Assembly (NCBI GenBank): GCA_964622465.1
Contig: CAZUQH010000020.1
Location: 1 to 26,275 of the forward strand
Length of the DNA stretch: 26,275 nt
Direction of reading: 5' to 3'
Source: CAZUQH01 sp964622465
GTDB lineage: Bacteria > CG03 > CAZUQH01
The notes beneath the pieces were generated by a model that ran no database searches, had not been told where the DNA came from, and saw nothing but the letters and a program-made list of their open reading frames with translations. The position numbers and the translations under genes are program-made. Below, in pieces: positions 23,454 to 26,275 of this stretch (the stretch's first letter is position 1; every line of letters begins with the position of its first letter).

Positions 23454-26273
23454 ATGACAGAAGAGAATTACATAATCATTACCGGTGCGCGTGAGCATAA
23501 CCTCAAGAATATCAACCTGAAACTTCCGCGCAACAAACTTGTTGTCGTTACCGGTCTCTCTGGTTCAGGGAAATCATCGCTTGTTTTTGACACTATCTAT
23601 GCCGAAGGACAGAGACGTTATGTAGAGTCACTCTCTGCTTATGCGCGGCAATTCCTTGGTCAGATGCAAAAACCAGATGTGGAACATATTGCAGGACTTT
23701 CACCATCGATTGCAATAGAACAGCGCTCGCTGTCACATAACCCACGCTCCACAGTCGGGACTCTTACAGAAATTTATGACTATCTGCGTCTGGTGTTTGC
23801 GCGTATCGGACATCCGCATTGTCCAAAGTGCGGACGCGAGATTTCTCCACAGTCGCCTCAGCAAATAATTGACCGTATTATGGCTTTTCCTGAAGGAGCG
23901 AAAGTTCAGGTGATGGCTCCATTGGTCAGGGCACGCAAGGGTGAATACCGGCAGTTATTCGAGCGTCTCAGGAGCCAGGGGTTTGCACGCGTCAGGGTTG
24001 ATGGCGATGTTTACGGTCTTGAAGAAAACGTTCGTCTTAATAAACAGAAAAAGCATAACATAGAACTTGTAATAGATAGAATTGTTATCAAGAAAGACGT
24101 CCGTTCAAGAGTCGCAGATTCTATCGAACTTGCTTTAAGGACAGCAGACGGGCTTGTGCTTGTTTCTTATTCACTACCAAACGAGCGGCAGGCAACTGAG
24201 ACAGTATTCAGCCAGCACTATGCTTGTCCTGAATGCGGAGTAAGCATTGGTAGATTAGAGCCGCGCAATTTCTCGTTCAATAGTCCCTTCGGTGCGTGCA
24301 CTGAATGTTCCGGGCTCGGCACGAAACTTGAAATTGACCCAAAACTCGTGGTCCCGGATGAAAACCTTTCAATAAATGAAGGAGCTCTTGTCCCCTGGTC
24401 AAACCCTGTCACAACGAGACGCCATCGCTGGAAGCACGCATGGAGTTCGTGGTATAAAGACCTATTAGACGAGTTGCGCTCACATCGTCGTTTCAGTTAT
24501 GACATACCATTCAAGAAACTTCCCGAACAAATCAAACAGTCGATTCTATGGGGTGACGAAGAAGCTGAGTTCGAAGGAATAATTCCAAACTTAGAGCGGC
24601 GCTGGCGTGATACAGAATCAGATTTCGTTCGTGAAGAAATATATAACAAGTACATGACAACCAGAATCTGTCCTTTATGCAATGGCGCACGTCTGAAACC
24701 AGAATCGCTCGCAGTTACTATGGGTGGAAAGAATATATATCAAGTCACGCAGTTATCAATAAAAGCAGCACAGAAATTTTTTGAGGACTTACCATTGAGT
24801 CCTACCGAAGAAGCAATAGCACACCTCGCTCTTCAGGAAATAAAGGCGCGGCTCGGCTTTCTTGTTGCAATCGGGCTTGACTATCTCACGCTTGACCGTG
24901 CAAGCGTAACACTTGCTGGTGGTGAAGCTCAGCGGATTAACCTTGCAACACAAATAGGTTCCGGTCTCGTTGGCGTTGTCTATGCTCTTGATGAGCCGAG
25001 CATCGGACTTCATCAGCGTGACAACAGGCGGCTTCTGGATACGATGTGCCGTCTTCGTGACCGTGGTAATACTCTGATAGTAGTTGAACATGACGAATCA
25101 ACTATACGTCGTGCCGACTATGTAGTTGACCTTGGGCCTGGTGCAGGAGCAAATGGAGGTGATGTTGTCTATGCCGGCCCGCAGGAGGAGCTTCTAAAGC
25201 ACCGTTCATCACTTACTGCAAAATACCTGAGGCAGGAGCTTTCCATACCAGTGCCAAGTTCACGCAGGAAACCAACAGGGTTTCTTACAGTGCTCGGCGC
25301 AAGCGAGCATAATTTAAAAAATATAGACGTGAAAATTCCACTCGGCGTGTTCGTATGTATTACCGGAGTTTCAGGTTCTGGTAAGTCGACTCTTGTTGAC
25401 GAGACGCTTTACCGTGCGCTTGCTCGTTCCATGTATAACTCACGTGAAGTACCAGGGAAGCACCGCGATATACGCGGGATAGAGAACGTTGATAAGGTTT
25501 TAAGAATTGACCAGTCGCCAATTGGCAGAACTCCAAGGTCAAACCCCGTTACATACACTGATACTTTTGCTCCGATAAGGCAGATATTTGCACAGATTCC
25601 TCTTGCACGTGCACGTGGTTACAAGTTGGGGAGATTCAGTTTCAATGTAAAAGGCGGCAGGTGTGAGAATTGTCAGGGGGATGGGCTTATTAAAATTGGA
25701 ATGCAGTTCCTTCCAGATGTGTACGTTCCATGCGAGGTGTGCAAAGGGAAACGTTATAACTCAGAAACGTTAGACGTCCTGTATAAGGGAAAGAATATCG
25801 CTGAAGTACTGGATATGAGCGTTGCGCAGGCATTGGAATTTTTTGTAAATATTCCTCATCTGAAAGAGAAACTTCAGACACTTTACGACGTAGGGCTCGG
25901 GTATATTAAACTCGGACAACCAGCTACGACGCTCTCCGGCGGCGAGGCGCAGCGTGTGAAACTGTCAAAGGAACTATCAAAGAGAGCTACAGGGCATACA
26001 CTTTATCTGCTTGATGAGCCAACGACAGGCCTGCATTTTGCAGACGTAGAGAAATTGCTCAACGTGTTGCACCGGCTGGTTGAGCGTGGAAATACAGTGC
26101 TTATCATAGAGCACAATCTTGAGGTAATAAAAACTGCTGACTATATCATAGACCTTGGACCAGAGGGTGGTGACGATGGAGGGCAGGTCGTCGCTTGTGG
26201 CACGCCGGAAGAGATTGTCAGAGCGCGCAATTCCTACACAGGCCGTTACCTGGAATCATTCCTGAAAATGTAG
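23454..26273 (+). CDS. uvrA: Excinuclease ABC subunit A
   Basis: DNA-damage recognition ATPase of nucleotide excision repair, acting as a dimer with UvrB. 939 residues, full length. Two ABC modules: Walker A GLSGSGKSSL (about 35-44) with signature LAGGEAQR (the usual Ser is Ala) and Walker B ALDEPSIGLH; and GVSGSGKSTL with LSGGEAQR and LLDEPTTGLH. Zinc modules are visible as CPECG...CTECSGLG and, in the second half, CENCQGDG...CEVCKGKRYN, plus an extra CPKCG near 125. LSPSIAIEQRS and DQSPIGRTPRSNP are strong UvrA signatures. I prefer ATG 23454 over 23445 because it lies 9 nt after a good promoter and gives a family-like N-terminus. The gene ends two bases before the window does, so no terminator can be seen. 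Confidence 0.95.
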   Translation: MTEENYIIITGAREHNLKNINLKLPRNKLVVVTGLSGSGKSSLVFDTIYAEGQRRYVESLSAYARQFLGQMQKPDVEHIAGLSPSIAIEQRSLSHNPRSTVGTLTEIYDYLRLVFARIGHPHCPKCGREISPQSPQQIIDRIMAFPEGAKVQVMAPLVRARKGEYRQLFERLRSQGFARVRVDGDVYGLEENVRLNKQKKHNIELVIDRIVIKKDVRSRVADSIELALRTADGLVLVSYSLPNERQATETVFSQHYACPECGVSIGRLEPRNFSFNSPFGACTECSGLGTKLEIDPKLVVPDENLSINEGALVPWSNPVTTRRHRWKHAWSSWYKDLLDELRSHRRFSYDIPFKKLPEQIKQSILWGDEEAEFEGIIPNLERRWRDTESDFVREEIYNKYMTTRICPLCNGARLKPESLAVTMGGKNIYQVTQLSIKAAQKFFEDLPLSPTEEAIAHLALQEIKARLGFLVAIGLDYLTLDRASVTLAGGEAQRINLATQIGSGLVGVVYALDEPSIGLHQRDNRRLLDTMCRLRDRGNTLIVVEHDESTIRRADYVVDLGPGAGANGGDVVYAGPQEELLKHRSSLTAKYLRQELSIPVPSSRRKPTGFLTVLGASEHNLKNIDVKIPLGVFVCITGVSGSGKSTLVDETLYRALARSMYNSREVPGKHRDIRGIENVDKVLRIDQSPIGRTPRSNPVTYTDTFAPIRQIFAQIPLARARGYKLGRFSFNVKGGRCENCQGDGLIKIGMQFLPDVYVPCEVCKGKRYNSETLDVLYKGKNIAEVLDMSVAQALEFFVNIPHLKEKLQTLYDVGLGYIKLGQPATTLSGGEAQRVKLSKELSKRATGHTLYLLDEPTTGLHFADVEKLLNVLHRLVERGNTVLIIEHNLEVIKTADYIIDLGPEGGDDGGQVVACGTPEEIVRARNSYTGRYLESFLKM

Positions 26274-26275
26274 GG

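Noticed and set aside
1..26275. CRISPR array, tRNA, rRNA, insertion sequence, prophage or toxin-antitoxin pair
   Set aside because: No regularly spaced repeats, no cloverleaf-like sequence in any intergenic gap, and no transposase, integrase or small paired toxin gene were seen; gaps are too short to hide large elements.

Overview
This is a gene-dense stretch (about 26.3 kb) of a bacterial chromosome. There are 21 protein-coding genes, all on the plus strand except one outer-membrane-type protein. The first gene is cut by the window edge, and a 100-N assembly gap lies inside the sufB-like gene. I see no rRNA, tRNA, CRISPR array, transposase or phage gene, and no gene-free stretch longer than about 130 bases. 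A signal-peptide-bearing predicted beta-barrel protein points to a diderm (Gram-negative) cell. Lysine/meso-diaminopimelate synthesis through DapL, a minimal two-gene SufC/SufB Fe-S unit, GH57/GH65 alpha-glucan enzymes and a dispersed GAAGGATC-type palindromic repeat fit an anaerobic, uncultivated-lineage bacterium. I cannot name the phylum from the sequence alone.

Layout. (1) 1-1464: acyl-CoA synthetase (AMP-forming), 5' end missing. (2) 1451-3251: a strong sigma70-type promoter, then a PadR-like regulator directly abutting an MFS transporter. (3) 3248-7013: SufC-like ATPase, SufB-like scaffold (interrupted by the gap), FAD/NAD(P)H oxidoreductase and YggS-type PLP protein, closely spaced or overlapping; this looks like an Fe-S/cofactor operon. 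(4) 7033-14990: beta-phosphoglucomutase-like HAD phosphatase, GH65 phosphorylase, GT4 glycosyltransferase, GH57/DUF3536 glycosidase (alpha-glucan or disaccharide metabolism), then a PP-loop tRNA-thiolation-like protein. A hairpin containing both convergent stop codons closes this block. (5) 14999-15994, minus strand: predicted outer-membrane beta-barrel protein. (6) 16067-23438: lysA-dapF-dapA-dapB-zinc-ribbon membrane protein-dapL-folK-panB-panC, an almost gapless biosynthetic operon whose only large gap holds a palindromic repeat between panB and panC. (7) 23416-26273: uvrA, with its own promoter inside the end of panC.

How the genes work together. The dap/lys block converts aspartate semialdehyde to LL-DAP by the one-step aminotransferase route (DapA, DapB, DapL), then to meso-DAP (DapF) and lysine (LysA). 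PanB and PanC make pantothenate, and FolK acts in folate synthesis. GH65 plus the beta-PGM-like enzyme can convert a disaccharide plus phosphate to glucose 6-phosphate. GH57 and GT4 enzymes suggest storage alpha-glucan or trehalose-type turnover.

The least expected pattern is regulatory. Upstream of sufC, lysA, uvrA and, more weakly, the GH57 gene, a -35/-10 pair with 17-bp spacing ends only 9-10 nt before an ATG, with no usable Shine-Dalgarno site. This implies leaderless mRNAs for the first genes of transcription units, while downstream genes in the same units mostly carry GGAG-type ribosome sites.
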